Positions 1-8,161 of a stretch of 27,449 nt of DNA are shown here, piece after piece. This DNA comes from RBG-16-66-20 sp035499575 (GTDB taxonomy: Bacteria; Pseudomonadota; Gammaproteobacteria; Burkholderiales; SG8-39). The translations under genes and the position numbers were made by a program. Below the pieces are notes generated by a model. The model did no database searches, was not told the origin of the DNA, and saw nothing but the letters and a program-made list of their open reading frames with translations. The stretch lies in NCBI GenBank assembly GCA_035499575.1, contig DATJYN010000140.1, positions 1 to 27,449 on the forward strand, written 5' to 3'. The stretch's first letter is position 1, and the number at the start of each line of letters is the position of its first letter.

Positions 1-1257
1 AGGGAAATCCTCGATTCGCGCGGCAACCCGACCATCGAGGCGGACGTGCTGCTCGAGTCGGGCGCCATGGGACGCGCCGCGGTGCCCTCGGGGGCGTCCA
101 CGGGCAGCCGGGAGGCAATCGAACTGCGCGACGGCGATGCCGGGCGCTACGGCGGCAAGGGCGTCATGAAGGCCGTGGAATCGGTCAACACCGAGATTTC
201 GGAAGCGATCGTCGGCCTCGACGCTTCGGAGCAGGCATTCATCGACCAGACCCTGATCGACCTGGACGGCACCGCGAACAAGTCGCGCCTGGGCGCCAAT
301 GCGACGCTGGCGGTGTCGATGGCGGCGGCCAAGGCCGCGGCCGAGGAATCCGGCCTGCCGCTGTACCGCTACTTCGGCGGCGCCGGGCCGATGCAGATGC
401 CGGTGCCGCTGATGAACGTGATCAACGGCGGCGCGCACGCCAACAACAACCTGGACATGCAGGAGTTCATGATCGCGCCGGTCGGCATGGCGTCGTTCCG
501 GGAAGCGCTGCGCTGCGGCGCGGAGGTTTTTCAGGCGCTGAAGAAAATCATCGACGGCAGGGGCATGTCGACGTCGGTGGGGGACGAGGGCGGCTTCGCG
601 CCGAACCTGCCCACGCATGCCGCCGCCATCGAGCTGGTGCTCGAGGCGATCGACAAAGCGGGTTACACGGCGGGCCAGGATGTGCTGATCGCGCTCGATT
701 GTGCCGCGACGGAATTCCACAAGGACGGCAAGTACCTGCTCGAGTCCGAGAAGCTCAGCCTGGACTCGCGGGAATTCGCCGATTACCTGGCCAGCCTGGC
801 CGACAAGTACCCGATCGTCTCGATCGAGGACGGCATGGCCGAGGCGGATTGGGACGGCTGGAAGCTGCTGACCGCGCGGCTCGGGCGGAAGTTGCAGCTG
901 GTCGGCGACGACTTGTTCGTAACCGACACGAAGCTGCTGCGGCGGGGCGTGCGCGAAGCGGCGGCCAACGCGATCCTGATCAAGGTGAATCAGATCGGCA
1001 CGCTGTCGGAGACTTTCGCCGCCGTCGAGCTGGCGAAGCGGTCGGCGTTCGGAACGGTGATTTCGCACCGTTCGGGAGAAACCGAGGACACGACGATCGC
1101 CGACATCGCGGTCGGCAGCAACGCGCTGCAGATCAAGACCGGCTCGCTGTCGCGCTCGGATCGCGTCGCGAAATACAACCAGCTGTTGCGCATCGAGGAA
1201 GACCTCGGCGACTCGGTCAGCTATCCCGGCAAAGAGGCCTTCCTCCAGCTCCGATGA
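1..1257 (+). CDS. eno: Enolase (phosphopyruvate hydratase), 5'-truncated by window edge
   Basis: Interconverts 2-phosphoglycerate and phosphoenolpyruvate in glycolysis; cytoplasmic, and in many proteobacteria also a partner of the RNase E degradosome. The frame is open from base 1 and begins REILDSRGNPT, so only about 9-10 N-terminal residues (usually M-S-A-I-V-D-x-I-x-G) lie outside the window. The GTG at 46 is therefore an internal valine, not the start. Family motifs seen in order: PSGASTG, the N-G-G-A-H-A-N-N loop, GDEGGFAP, the metal-binding SIEDGMAE, LIKVNQIGT with the catalytic Lys, SHRSGET with the active-site His, and IKTGSLSRSDR with the second Lys. The stop overlaps the ftsB start (ATGA), so the two are translationally coupled. 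Identification is secure. Confidence 0.97.
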   Translation, partial: REILDSRGNPTIEADVLLESGAMGRAAVPSGASTGSREAIELRDGDAGRYGGKGVMKAVESVNTEISEAIVGLDASEQAFIDQTLIDLDGTANKSRLGANATLAVSMAAAKAAAEESGLPLYRYFGGAGPMQMPVPLMNVINGGAHANNNLDMQEFMIAPVGMASFREALRCGAEVFQALKKIIDGRGMSTSVGDEGGFAPNLPTHAAAIELVLEAIDKAGYTAGQDVLIALDCAATEFHKDGKYLLESEKLSLDSREFADYLASLADKYPIVSIEDGMAEADWDGWKLLTARLGRKLQLVGDDLFVTDTKLLRRGVREAAANAILIKVNQIGTLSETFAAVELAKRSAFGTVISHRSGETEDTTIADIAVGSNALQIKTGSLSRSDRVAKYNQLLRIEEDLGDSVSYPGKEAFLQLR

Positions 1258-1529
1258 GAGTCCTTGGCGGCGTCCTCGTTGCGCTGATCCTTGCCATCCA
1301 GTACCCGCTCTGGCTCGGCAAGGGCGGCTGGCTGCGCGTCTGGGACGTCGACCGCCAGCTGGCGGCGCAGAACGCGAAGAACGAGCGCCTGGAAGTTCGC
1401 AACGGCGGCCTGGCCGCCGAGGTCAAGGACCTCAAGCAGGGCTCGGACGCGATCGAGGAACGCGCCCGCTACGAGCTCGGGATGGTCAAGAGCGACGAAG
1501 TGTTCTTCCAGTTCCCTGCAAGGAAGTAG
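1254..1529 (+). CDS. ftsB: Cell division protein FtsB
   Basis: A 91-residue bitopic divisome protein that in other proteobacteria pairs with FtsL and FtsQ in the FtsQBL complex controlling septal peptidoglycan synthesis. Residues about 2-21 form one hydrophobic membrane segment. It is followed by the GKGGWLRVWDVDRQL motif typical of FtsB, a heptad-rich coiled coil (about 30-62: QLAAQNAKNERLEVRN), and an ERARYELGMVKSDEVFFQ tail, the usual FtsB ending. The ATG at 1254 overlaps the eno stop by four bases. A longer open frame reaches back into eno, but it is out of frame with enolase and has no homology logic. The eno-ftsB order is widespread in proteobacteria. The stop lies two bases from the stop of the convergent downstream gene. 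Confidence 0.95.
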   Translation: MRVLGGVLVALILAIQYPLWLGKGGWLRVWDVDRQLAAQNAKNERLEVRNGGLAAEVKDLKQGSDAIEERARYELGMVKSDEVFFQFPARK

Positions 1530-1531
1530 CG

Positions 1532-3103
1532 CTACTCCACCCTGGCGAAGCGCGCTTCGGGCCGGTCGTCGGACTTGTAGACCGTCGTTACGTTCTTCTT
1601 CATCGCCCAGGGCCTCAGCTGGTGGTGCAGCGGCACGTAGTAGTAGTTGTCGCGCGTCATCACCAGCGCATCGTGCAGCATCTGGTCGCGCTTCTTCACG
1701 TCGGTCTCGACCTTCATCGCCGCGATGAGCGCATCGATCTTCGGGTCGCTGATGCGGCCGAGGTTGAAGCTGCCGTCAGCGCCCGTCGTCTTGGTGTTCA
1801 CCAGCGAGATCAGGGAGTAGCTGGCATCGAAGTTCGCCACGCCCCAGCCCAGCATGTAGGCGTCGTCGTCGAAGTTCTGGACCTTGGCGATGAAGATCGC
1901 CATCGACTGCGCCAGCAGCTTGACCTTCAGGCCGATGCGGCCCCACATGCCGACCAGCGCCTGGCAGATTTCCTCGTCGTTCACGTAGCGGTTGTTCGGG
2001 CAGTCGAGCTGGAACGAAAAGCCGTTCGGGTAACCGGCTTCGGCGAGCAGTTTTTTCGCGCCCTCGACATCCACGGGCGCTACCTTGTCGATCTCGGCGG
2101 ACCACCCGTGCACGCTGGGCGCGACCATGATGGCGGCGGGAATCGACAGTCCGCGCATGGTGACCCGCTTGATGGCCTCGCGGTCCACTGCCAGGTTCAT
2201 GGCCTTGCGCACGCGGATGTCCTTGAACGGGTTCTTGCCCTTGACGTCCGAGTACTTCAGCTCGTTGCTGAACTGGTCCATGCCAATGAAGATGGTCCGG
2301 TTTTCGGCGCCCTCGAGTACCTTGAGTTTCGGGTCCTTCTGCATGCGCGCCACGTCCTGGGTCGGCATGTCGGTGAGCAGGTCCACGTCGCCGGCCAGCA
2401 GCGCGGCCACGCGTGTCGCATCCGATTTGATCGGGGTGTAGATCACCTCGGTGACATTGCCTTCGATCTTGTCCCACCAGGCCGGATTGGCTTCCATCAC
2501 GATGCGCTTTTCGGGTTCCCAGACCTTGAGAACGTAGGGACCGGTGCCGTTGGTATTGCGCGACGCGTAGGTATCTTCCTTGGCCTTGTAGTCCTGCACG
2601 TTCTCGGACTTGTTCTTCGCCGACCAGGACTTGCTCATGATGCGGAAGTCCACGAGGTTCTGCATCAGCACGGGGTTCGGGCCAGACAGGATCAGGTCGA
2701 CCGTGTGGTCGTCGACCTTCTTGACCTCTTTTACCCCCGAAACGTAGATCTGCATGGTGCCCTGCGGCTGCATGATGCGGCCGTAGGAGAAGACGACGTC
2801 ATCCGCAGTGAACGGCGTGCCGTCGTGGAACTTGACGTTCCTGCGCAGGTTGAAGCGCAACTGGGTGGGCGTCACGTAGTTCCAGCTCGTCGCGAGGCAG
2901 GGTTCGACGGTGAACTTCGGCGTGAAGCGCACGAGGCCCTCGTAGACGTGCTGCAGGATGCCGTTGGTGGTCGCGTGGTTCTGCGAATGCGGGTCAAGCG
3001 TGATGACGTCGTTTTGCGCCGCCCACCTGAGCGTTGCGGCATGGGCCGGACCGGCCAGAAGAATCGCGGCCGCGGCGGCGGCCAGGATGCGCTTGATCAG
3101 CAT
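1532..3103 (-). CDS. ABC transporter substrate-binding protein, family 5 (peptide/nickel/opine type)
   Basis: A 523-residue periplasmic binding protein of the DppA/OppA/NikA class (SBP_bac_5). It captures a peptide or similar ligand for an ABC importer. The start at 3103 follows a strong Shine-Dalgarno (AAGGAGGAG, about 5 bases upstream) and gives a classical signal peptide, residues 1-22 ending A-H-A; a start at 3184 would add 27 unlikely residues. Family hallmarks are the early TLDPHSQNHATTNGILQHVYEGL segment, VKFHDGTPFTADDVVFSYGR, and NPAWWD near residue 215. No permease or ATPase gene of this class lies nearby, so it must work with a transporter encoded elsewhere. It sits 46 bp downstream of the mechanosensitive channel gene on the same strand and may be read from that transcript. 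Ligand unknown. Confidence 0.9.
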   Translation of the reverse strand: MLIKRILAAAAAAILLAGPAHAATLRWAAQNDVITLDPHSQNHATTNGILQHVYEGLVRFTPKFTVEPCLATSWNYVTPTQLRFNLRRNVKFHDGTPFTADDVVFSYGRIMQPQGTMQIYVSGVKEVKKVDDHTVDLILSGPNPVLMQNLVDFRIMSKSWSAKNKSENVQDYKAKEDTYASRNTNGTGPYVLKVWEPEKRIVMEANPAWWDKIEGNVTEVIYTPIKSDATRVAALLAGDVDLLTDMPTQDVARMQKDPKLKVLEGAENRTIFIGMDQFSNELKYSDVKGKNPFKDIRVRKAMNLAVDREAIKRVTMRGLSIPAAIMVAPSVHGWSAEIDKVAPVDVEGAKKLLAEAGYPNGFSFQLDCPNNRYVNDEEICQALVGMWGRIGLKVKLLAQSMAIFIAKVQNFDDDAYMLGWGVANFDASYSLISLVNTKTTGADGSFNLGRISDPKIDALIAAMKVETDVKKRDQMLHDALVMTRDNYYYVPLHHQLRPWAMKKNVTTVYKSDDRPEARFARVE

Positions 3104-3149
3104 GAACTCCTCCTTGTGAGGGCAATAATATACGTGGGAATGTCGACGA

Positions 3150-4766
3150 TCAGTTCTCGCCGGGCGGCTTGGCGGGCGGCGCATGCCACTTGTCGCGCGG
3201 CACGATCTGGGGCTCCTTAGGATCCATCATGTAGTGCGGCGACAGGATTTGCACATTGTACTCATAGAACACGTCCTGGATGCTGCCGTGCAGGCGGTTC
3301 AGCACATCGGCCCGGTGCGCAGCATCGGAGGCCGGTGAGTGCGCGATCAGGCGGTATTCGATGTAGAAGTCCGACAACGCGAGCTGGCGCACGCGCGGCG
3401 CGGGTGTCGCCGAAATGTCCTCGATGCGCCGCGCCGCTTCCTCGAGCATGGCGTGCACCTGGCGCCATGGCGTCGAGTAGCCGATCGTCACCGTGGTGTG
3501 GATGATGCATCCTCCGCCCGGCGCGGAGCGAGAGTAGTTGCGTACCAGGCCGCCCATGACCACCGAATTCGGCACCGTCAGCTGCTCGCCCAACCCGGTG
3601 CGGATGCTGGTGACGAACGTGCCCAGCGATTCGACCGTGCCTTCGACTTCGCCGATGCGCACGAAGTCGCCGCGCCGGTATGCGCGGCTGTACATCAGGA
3701 TGAAGCCGTTGAAGGCCTGCCCGACGACGCTGGCGGCGCCCAGGGAGGCCATCAGGCCCAGGAGAACCGATAGACCCTTGAATGCGTCGGTCTGGGCGCC
3801 CGGCAGGTAGGGATACGCGATGGCCAGGGCGAAAGCCCAGATGATGAAGCTGGCGATGCGCTGCGTGGGCTTCGCCGTGTCCGCATCCAGCCAGCCGACC
3901 TTCCGATCGCCGCGGGCCACTTTCTCGAAGAACACGGTCGCGCTGCCGACCACGGCGCGCGCTATGGCGAAGATCACGACCGCCAGCAGCAAGCCAGGCA
4001 TGGCGCCAGCGACGGCAAGCAGGATCTCCCTGGCGATATCCAGCAGATGATGCTCGAGTCCTTCGCCCCAGGGCCGCGTATAGGGAAAGCGCACGAGCAC
4101 GAAGCTGAGCCACGCGCTGGTGAGCATGGCCGCGACAACCCAGGCGGCTAGCGCTAGCAGACGCCGCGTGAAGGTCAGCACGCGGCCCGCATCGAGCAGG
4201 CTCAGGCCGCCCAATTGCAGCTTCTCCGAGTGGCTCGCGGCCCGGAGGGAGAGGCGATCCCCGATCCACCTGTTGACGCCGAAGACGAGCCAGAGCAGAA
4301 CGCCGTAAAGCAGCGTCGCCGTCAAGGCGTAGGCCGCCGCAATGGCGAGATAGCGCGGCTTTTCCTCCTCGCGGCGCTCCACGATGGCCTGCTCCAGCCG
4401 CTGCACCGAGAGCTTGGCGACCATTTGGGTGGTCTCCCCGGCAAGCGCATCGATGTCGACCTTGGTCACAAGGAAGGCGTGCTTGCCGCCGACCAGGACG
4501 CGGGTGCCTTCCGGCACATCTTCCATGGTCACGGCCGCATGCGGGTCCGATTCGAGCACCTCGTCGATGCGGCTCATGGTATTGATTGCCCGTTCGCGGG
4601 CTGTCAGGCCCGCAATCGGTCCGCGCAGGACGATGACTTGCCGGTTGGCGATCTTGACCGGCACGCCCTCCCTGACGGTCGGCTGGGCGGCCGCTTCCTC
4701 CTCGGCACGCACCCAGGTCGCGGGCAGCGCCAGCAACATCGCGGCAACTAGCAATACGGTTCTCAC
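3150..4766 (-). CDS. MscS-family mechanosensitive ion channel with N-terminal periplasmic extension
   Basis: A 538-residue member of the small-conductance mechanosensitive channel family, opening under membrane tension to release solutes after hypo-osmotic shock. GTG start at 4766 with AGGGAG about 7 bases upstream. A signal peptide (1-21, ending V-R-A) leads into a periplasmic domain of about 110 residues. Hydrophobic segments then lie at about 139-165, 201-225, 246-272, 304-322 and 331-360. The last is the Gly/Ala-rich pore helix (GLMASLGAASVVGQAFNGF), followed by the beta domain signature RRGDFVRIGEVEGTVESLG and the VPNSVVMGGLVRNYSR segment. It is longer than E. coli MscS (286 aa), placing it among the larger YbdG/YnaI-like members. 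Divergent from the dioxygenase gene across only 40 bp. Confidence 0.92.
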   Translation of the reverse strand: MRTVLLVAAMLLALPATWVRAEEEAAAQPTVREGVPVKIANRQVIVLRGPIAGLTARERAINTMSRIDEVLESDPHAAVTMEDVPEGTRVLVGGKHAFLVTKVDIDALAGETTQMVAKLSVQRLEQAIVERREEEKPRYLAIAAAYALTATLLYGVLLWLVFGVNRWIGDRLSLRAASHSEKLQLGGLSLLDAGRVLTFTRRLLALAAWVVAAMLTSAWLSFVLVRFPYTRPWGEGLEHHLLDIAREILLAVAGAMPGLLLAVVIFAIARAVVGSATVFFEKVARGDRKVGWLDADTAKPTQRIASFIIWAFALAIAYPYLPGAQTDAFKGLSVLLGLMASLGAASVVGQAFNGFILMYSRAYRRGDFVRIGEVEGTVESLGTFVTSIRTGLGEQLTVPNSVVMGGLVRNYSRSAPGGGCIIHTTVTIGYSTPWRQVHAMLEEAARRIEDISATPAPRVRQLALSDFYIEYRLIAHSPASDAAHRADVLNRLHGSIQDVFYEYNVQILSPHYMMDPKEPQIVPRDKWHAPPAKPPGEN

Positions 4767-4794
4767 GGCTTACTCCCTGTCCATCGCGCAGGTT

Positions 4795-4800
4795 TATACT
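4795..4800 (+). promoter_or_regulatory. Possible -10 hexamer giving a leaderless dioxygenase mRNA
   Basis: TATACT (five of six matches to TATAAT) ends six bases before the GTG start at 4807. Initiation at the usual distance would fall on or beside the start codon, and no Shine-Dalgarno is visible. No good -35 box is seen, so the assignment is weak. Confidence 0.3.
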
Positions 4801-4806
4801 AACTGC

Positions 4807-5652
4807 GTGCGACTGTCTGCGGAACAACTACAGCGATTCGACAGCGACGGGTATCTCTTCTTCGAGAGCCTGTTCCGGCCCGACGAGATGCGGGTCCTGC
4901 TCGAAGAGGTGCCGGCGCTCTATGCCCAGCGCCGGCCCGAGAACGTGCGCGAGAAGACCGGCGACGTGGTACGCACCAATTTTGCGGCGCACATGTACAG
5001 CGCGCCGTTCGCGCGGCTGGCGCGACACCCACGCATGGTCGATCCCGTCAGGCAACTGTTCGGCGAAGACGTGTACATGCACCAGTTCAAGATCAACGGC
5101 AAGCAGGCCTTCGACGGCGACGTCTGGCAGTGGCACCAGGACTACGGCACTTGGATGAACGATGACCAGATGCCATCCGCGCGCGCGATGAACGTGGCTA
5201 TCTTCCTGGACGAGGTAAACGACTTCAACGGCCCGCTGATGTTCATCCCGGGCAGCCACAAGCAGGGCGTGCTCGACGCCGCGCACGACACGAGCACGAC
5301 CAGCTATCCGCTATGGACCATCAATAACGACGTCATCCGGCAACTGGTGGCCAAGGGCGGTATCGTCGCGCCCAAGGGACCGGCGGGCTCCATGATCCTG
5401 TTTCATGGCTGCCTGGTACATGCCTCGACTTCGAATCTCTCGCCCTGGAACCGGGTCAGCGTCTACCTCTCGCTGTGCGCTGTCTCCAACCACATCCGCC
5501 GCTTCAAGCGCCCGGGCTACATCGCCCACCGGGATTTCGCTCCGATCCAGTGCCTGCCCGACGACTGCCTGGTGAAGCCCTACGACGTGCCGCTGCCCTG
5601 GAAGGATGGCACGCCAGCCGACCAGCTCGAGGGCAGCCTGAAGGCGGCATGA
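4807..5652 (+). CDS. Phytanoyl-CoA dioxygenase family protein, EctD-like Fe(II)/2-oxoglutarate oxygenase
   Basis: A 281-residue non-haem iron, 2-oxoglutarate-dependent dioxygenase expected to hydroxylate a small metabolite. Iron ligands are visible as H110-x-D112 (in WQWHQDYGTW) and H205 (HGCLVHAS), with R216 as the likely 2-oxoglutarate anchor. The stretch W-H-Q-D-Y-G-T-W plus N-G-P-L-M-F-I-P-G-S-H closely resembles the signature region of ectoine hydroxylase EctD. However, no ectABC genes are present, so ectoine is not implied. The GTG at 4807 is chosen because the sequence from there (LSAEQLQRFDSDGYLFFESLF) matches the usual N-terminus of the family; upstream codons are antisense to the channel gene. 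Its stop overlaps the next gene's start (ATGA), suggesting that the oxygenase product is handled by the adjacent dehydrogenase. Confidence 0.9.
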   Translation: MRLSAEQLQRFDSDGYLFFESLFRPDEMRVLLEEVPALYAQRRPENVREKTGDVVRTNFAAHMYSAPFARLARHPRMVDPVRQLFGEDVYMHQFKINGKQAFDGDVWQWHQDYGTWMNDDQMPSARAMNVAIFLDEVNDFNGPLMFIPGSHKQGVLDAAHDTSTTSYPLWTINNDVIRQLVAKGGIVAPKGPAGSMILFHGCLVHASTSNLSPWNRVSVYLSLCAVSNHIRRFKRPGYIAHRDFAPIQCLPDDCLVKPYDVPLPWKDGTPADQLEGSLKAA

Positions 5653-7001
5653 ATCTGTTTGCGAAGCTGAAGCAGAGGGAGGAGCGGCAGCAACCCGTAC
5701 GCATCGGCCTGATCGGCGCCGGCAAGTTCGCTGCGATGTACCTCGCCCAGGTACCGCGCACGCCGGGGATCCGGCTTGTAGCCATTGCGGACCTGGCGCC
5801 GGCGAATGCCAGGGCGAATCTCGTGCGGGTGGGTTGGAGCCCGGCGGCGATCGCCGGCACGACGATTTTCGAAGATTGGCAGAAGCTCGTTTCCTATCCC
5901 GAGATTGACATCGTAATCGAGGCCACGGGCAATCCGGTCGCGGCAGTCGAGCACATCCTGGGCGCGTTCCGGCACGGCAAGCATGTCGTCAATGTAACGG
6001 TCGAAGCCGACGCGTTCTGCGGGCCGATGCTGGCGCAGCGGGCGAAGGAGGCGGGTGTCATCTACAGCCTGGCCTACGGGGACCAGCCGGCGATCATCTG
6101 CGACTTGGTGGACTGGGCGCGCGCAGCGGGTTTTCCGGTGGTCGCGGCGGGCCGCGGCCACAAGTGGCTGCCGCAATTCGCGCAGTCCACGCCGGAAACC
6201 GTCTGGGGATACTACGGCCTCACGCCGGAGCAGGCGAAGCTCGGCGGCTTGAACCCGAAGATGTTCAATTCCTTCCTCGACGGCTCCAAGCCTGCGATCG
6301 AGACCAGCGCGGTTTGCAACGCCACCGGGCTCACTCCCGCGCCCGAGGGGTTGCGCTATCCGCCAGGCTCCGTCGACCAGATCCCGGAATTGATGCGCCC
6401 CAAGGCCGAAGGCGGGGTATTGCATCACAAGGGACAAGTTGAAGTCGTTTCTTCTTTGACGAAGGAAGGCCAAGCCATCCCGTATGACATCCGCTTCGGC
6501 GTCTGGGTGGTGTTCGAGGGCGAAACGGACTACATCCAACGCTGCTTTTCCGAATACGGCGTCAAGACCGATCCCTCGGGCCGCTATGCCTGCATGTACA
6601 AGCGCTGGCACCTGATCGGCCTGGAAGTCGGCATCTCGGTGGCTTCGGTCGCGCTGCGCGCTGAGCCCACCGGCTGCGCCACCGGCTGGCGCGCTGACGC
6701 GGTGGCGACGGCAAAAAAGGATTTGAAACCGGGCGAAGTGCTGGACGGCGAGGGCGGCTACACCGTTGTCGGCCGCCTGATGCCGTCGGACGCCTCGCTC
6801 GCGCAGGGCTGCCTGCCGCTGGGGCTCGCGCACGGCTGGAAGATGCTGCAGCCGGTGGCCGCCGGACAGGCGCTCAGCTGGAGCGACGTGGCTTTCGACG
6901 CGAACGTGCCGGCCGTGAAGTTGCGGCGCGAGATGGAAACTTCTGCTTCCTCAGGTAGTGATAAATCTCGGTATGGTCAGCCCCGGCTGGCAGCCGGCTG
7001 A
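5649..7001 (+). CDS. NAD(P)-binding oxidoreductase with C-terminal SAF domain (COG4091-like)
   Basis: A 450-residue protein of the predicted 'homoserine dehydrogenase with SAF domain' group, with a Gfo/Idh-like N-terminal Rossmann fold. Residues about 18-35 carry the dinucleotide motif RIGLIGAGKFA. About 95-140 include the nucleotide-side segment VIEATGNPVAAVEH and GKHVVNVTVEAD. About 350-420 form the SAF domain (KKDLKPGEVLDGEGGYTVVG, then QPVAAGQALSWSDVAFD). The substrate is unknown; as the second gene of an overlapping pair with a hydroxylase, it may oxidise or otherwise process the hydroxylated product. The native C-terminus probably ended near residue 430 (LRREME). The last 20 residues or so are antisense to the convergent dehydrogenase gene, and the two genes overlap by 128 bp. 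Confidence 0.87.
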   Translation: MNLFAKLKQREERQQPVRIGLIGAGKFAAMYLAQVPRTPGIRLVAIADLAPANARANLVRVGWSPAAIAGTTIFEDWQKLVSYPEIDIVIEATGNPVAAVEHILGAFRHGKHVVNVTVEADAFCGPMLAQRAKEAGVIYSLAYGDQPAIICDLVDWARAAGFPVVAAGRGHKWLPQFAQSTPETVWGYYGLTPEQAKLGGLNPKMFNSFLDGSKPAIETSAVCNATGLTPAPEGLRYPPGSVDQIPELMRPKAEGGVLHHKGQVEVVSSLTKEGQAIPYDIRFGVWVVFEGETDYIQRCFSEYGVKTDPSGRYACMYKRWHLIGLEVGISVASVALRAEPTGCATGWRADAVATAKKDLKPGEVLDGEGGYTVVGRLMPSDASLAQGCLPLGLAHGWKMLQPVAAGQALSWSDVAFDANVPAVKLRREMETSASSGSDKSRYGQPRLAAG

Positions 7002-7767
7002 GGGCATCGCGCCAGAGCTTCGCCGTTTTCTCGAGATAGGGCGCCTTGATTCCGACGCCGCGCGCAATGCCGTTCGCGATGCCGACATCCTTGGTCATGA
7101 GGGCCAGCGCAAACCCCGACGCGAACCGACCGGTGAACACTTGCTGGGGGATCTTGCGCTCGGTGGTGCTGTTCTTGCCGGTTGAGGCGTTAATGACGTC
7201 GATCAGCGTTTTCGGGTTCAAACCAAACTTGCTTCCGATCAGCAGCGCCTCCATGCCGGCCACCGTGCCCGCGGCGCCGAGATAGTTATTGAGCGCCTTG
7301 GTAGCGTGACCTGATCCCAGGCCGCCGGTATGGAAAATCTCGCTGCCCATTTTCGAGAGGACGGGCTTCACCTTTCTTAGCAGCGCCGGATCGCCGCCGA
7401 CCATCAATGCAAGCGTGCCGTCGGCCGCTTTCGCTTTCGCGCCGGATACCGGGCTGTCGAGCATGTGGACGCCCCGCTTCTTCAGCATCGCTCCCAGTTC
7501 GCGCGTCGTGGCAGGATCGGAGGAACTCATGTCGACTACGATCGCGCCGGGCTTGAGCGTGGGCAGGGCAGAGGTGACCGCCTTGCGCACCGCCTTGCCG
7601 TCGGGGACCATGGTGATCAGGATGTCGGCGCCTTCAGCCGCCTCGCGAGCTGAACGGCAGTTGCCCTTGCCGTTCGGATCATAGGTGCGTAGCCGATAGC
7701 GGGCTTTCACCAGGTTCGCGGTCATCAGGCTGCCCATCAGCCCGAGACCGAGGAACGCGACTTTCAA
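6874..7767 (-). CDS. 3-Hydroxyisobutyrate dehydrogenase-family NAD(P)-dependent beta-hydroxyacid dehydrogenase
   Basis: A 297-residue beta-hydroxyacid dehydrogenase (HIBADH/tartronate semialdehyde reductase/threonate dehydrogenase family). It has the N-terminal Rossmann motif GLGLMG (7-12), the substrate-binding DSPVSGA at 104-110, and the catalytic lysine K157 in GSGHATKALNN. The TTG start at 7767 overlaps the stop of the upstream decarboxylase-like gene (TTGA), showing translational coupling. The family fold ends at about HTEIYHYLRK (residue 274). The following 23 or so basic residues (rich in R, S, P) are antisense to the neighbouring oxidoreductase and look acquired, because no stop follows the natural end. 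Last gene of the liv-aldolase operon. The precise substrate cannot be assigned from sequence. Confidence 0.9.
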   Translation of the reverse strand: MKVAFLGLGLMGSLMTANLVKARYRLRTYDPNGKGNCRSAREAAEGADILITMVPDGKAVRKAVTSALPTLKPGAIVVDMSSSDPATTRELGAMLKKRGVHMLDSPVSGAKAKAADGTLALMVGGDPALLRKVKPVLSKMGSEIFHTGGLGSGHATKALNNYLGAAGTVAGMEALLIGSKFGLNPKTLIDVINASTGKNSTTERKIPQQVFTGRFASGFALALMTKDVGIANGIARGVGIKAPYLEKTAKLWRDALSRLPAGADHTEIYHYLRKQKFPSRAATSRPARSRRKPRRSS

Positions 7768-8153
7768 ACCCCGCGTTCCTTGAACACTTCCTTCGCAGAG
7801 CGGAAGCTCTCCACCGCCGCCGGCACGCCGCAGTAGATGGCGACCTGGAGAAACACTTCGCGGATTTCTTCCTTGCTCAGGCCGTTATTGAGTGCACCGC
7901 TGATGTGCAGCTTCAGCTCATGCGTGCGGCCGAGTGCGGACAGCATCGCAAGGTTCAGCATTGAGCGCGTCTTGCGCGTCAGCCCGGGACGGTTCCAGAC
8001 GTCGTTCCAGCAATTGGCATTGAGCATGTCCACGAACGGCGCGTTGAAGTCGTCGGTGCCAGCCATGGCTTTGTCGACATACTCTGCGCCGAGAACCTCG
8101 CGGCGCGTCTTCAAACCCGCTTCGTAGCGTTCTTTGTGGCTTCTCTTGTCCAT
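7764..8153 (-). CDS. Carboxymuconolactone decarboxylase (CMD) family protein, PcaC-like
   Basis: A 129-residue all-helical protein closely resembling gamma-carboxymuconolactone decarboxylase PcaC of the protocatechuate branch: YEAGLKTRREVLGAEYVDKA at the start, then WNRPGLTRKTRSMLNLAMLSALGRTHELKLHISGALNNG and EVFLQVAIYCGVPAA. There is no C-x-x-C peroxidase motif, so it is not AhpD-like. The start at 8153 is eight bases after the aldolase-fold gene stop, with its Shine-Dalgarno (AAGGAAAA) overlapping that stop codon. No pcaB, pcaD, pcaG or pcaH lies nearby, so the true substrate may differ from that of PcaC. Its position between two catabolic enzymes suggests action on a lactone or beta-keto acid intermediate; this is inference. 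Confidence 0.88.
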   Translation of the reverse strand: MDKRSHKERYEAGLKTRREVLGAEYVDKAMAGTDDFNAPFVDMLNANCWNDVWNRPGLTRKTRSMLNLAMLSALGRTHELKLHISGALNNGLSKEEIREVFLQVAIYCGVPAAVESFRSAKEVFKERGV

Positions 8154-8161
8154 GATTTTCC

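Noticed and set aside
1622..3220. A 532-codon plus-strand open frame
   Set aside because: It is the antisense of the family-5 receptor; His/Val/Arg/Asp-rich composition without motifs is the usual high-GC shadow.
3262..4827. A 521-codon minus-strand open frame overlapping the channel gene
   Set aside because: Arg/Gly/His-rich shadow in another frame of the well-supported MscS gene.
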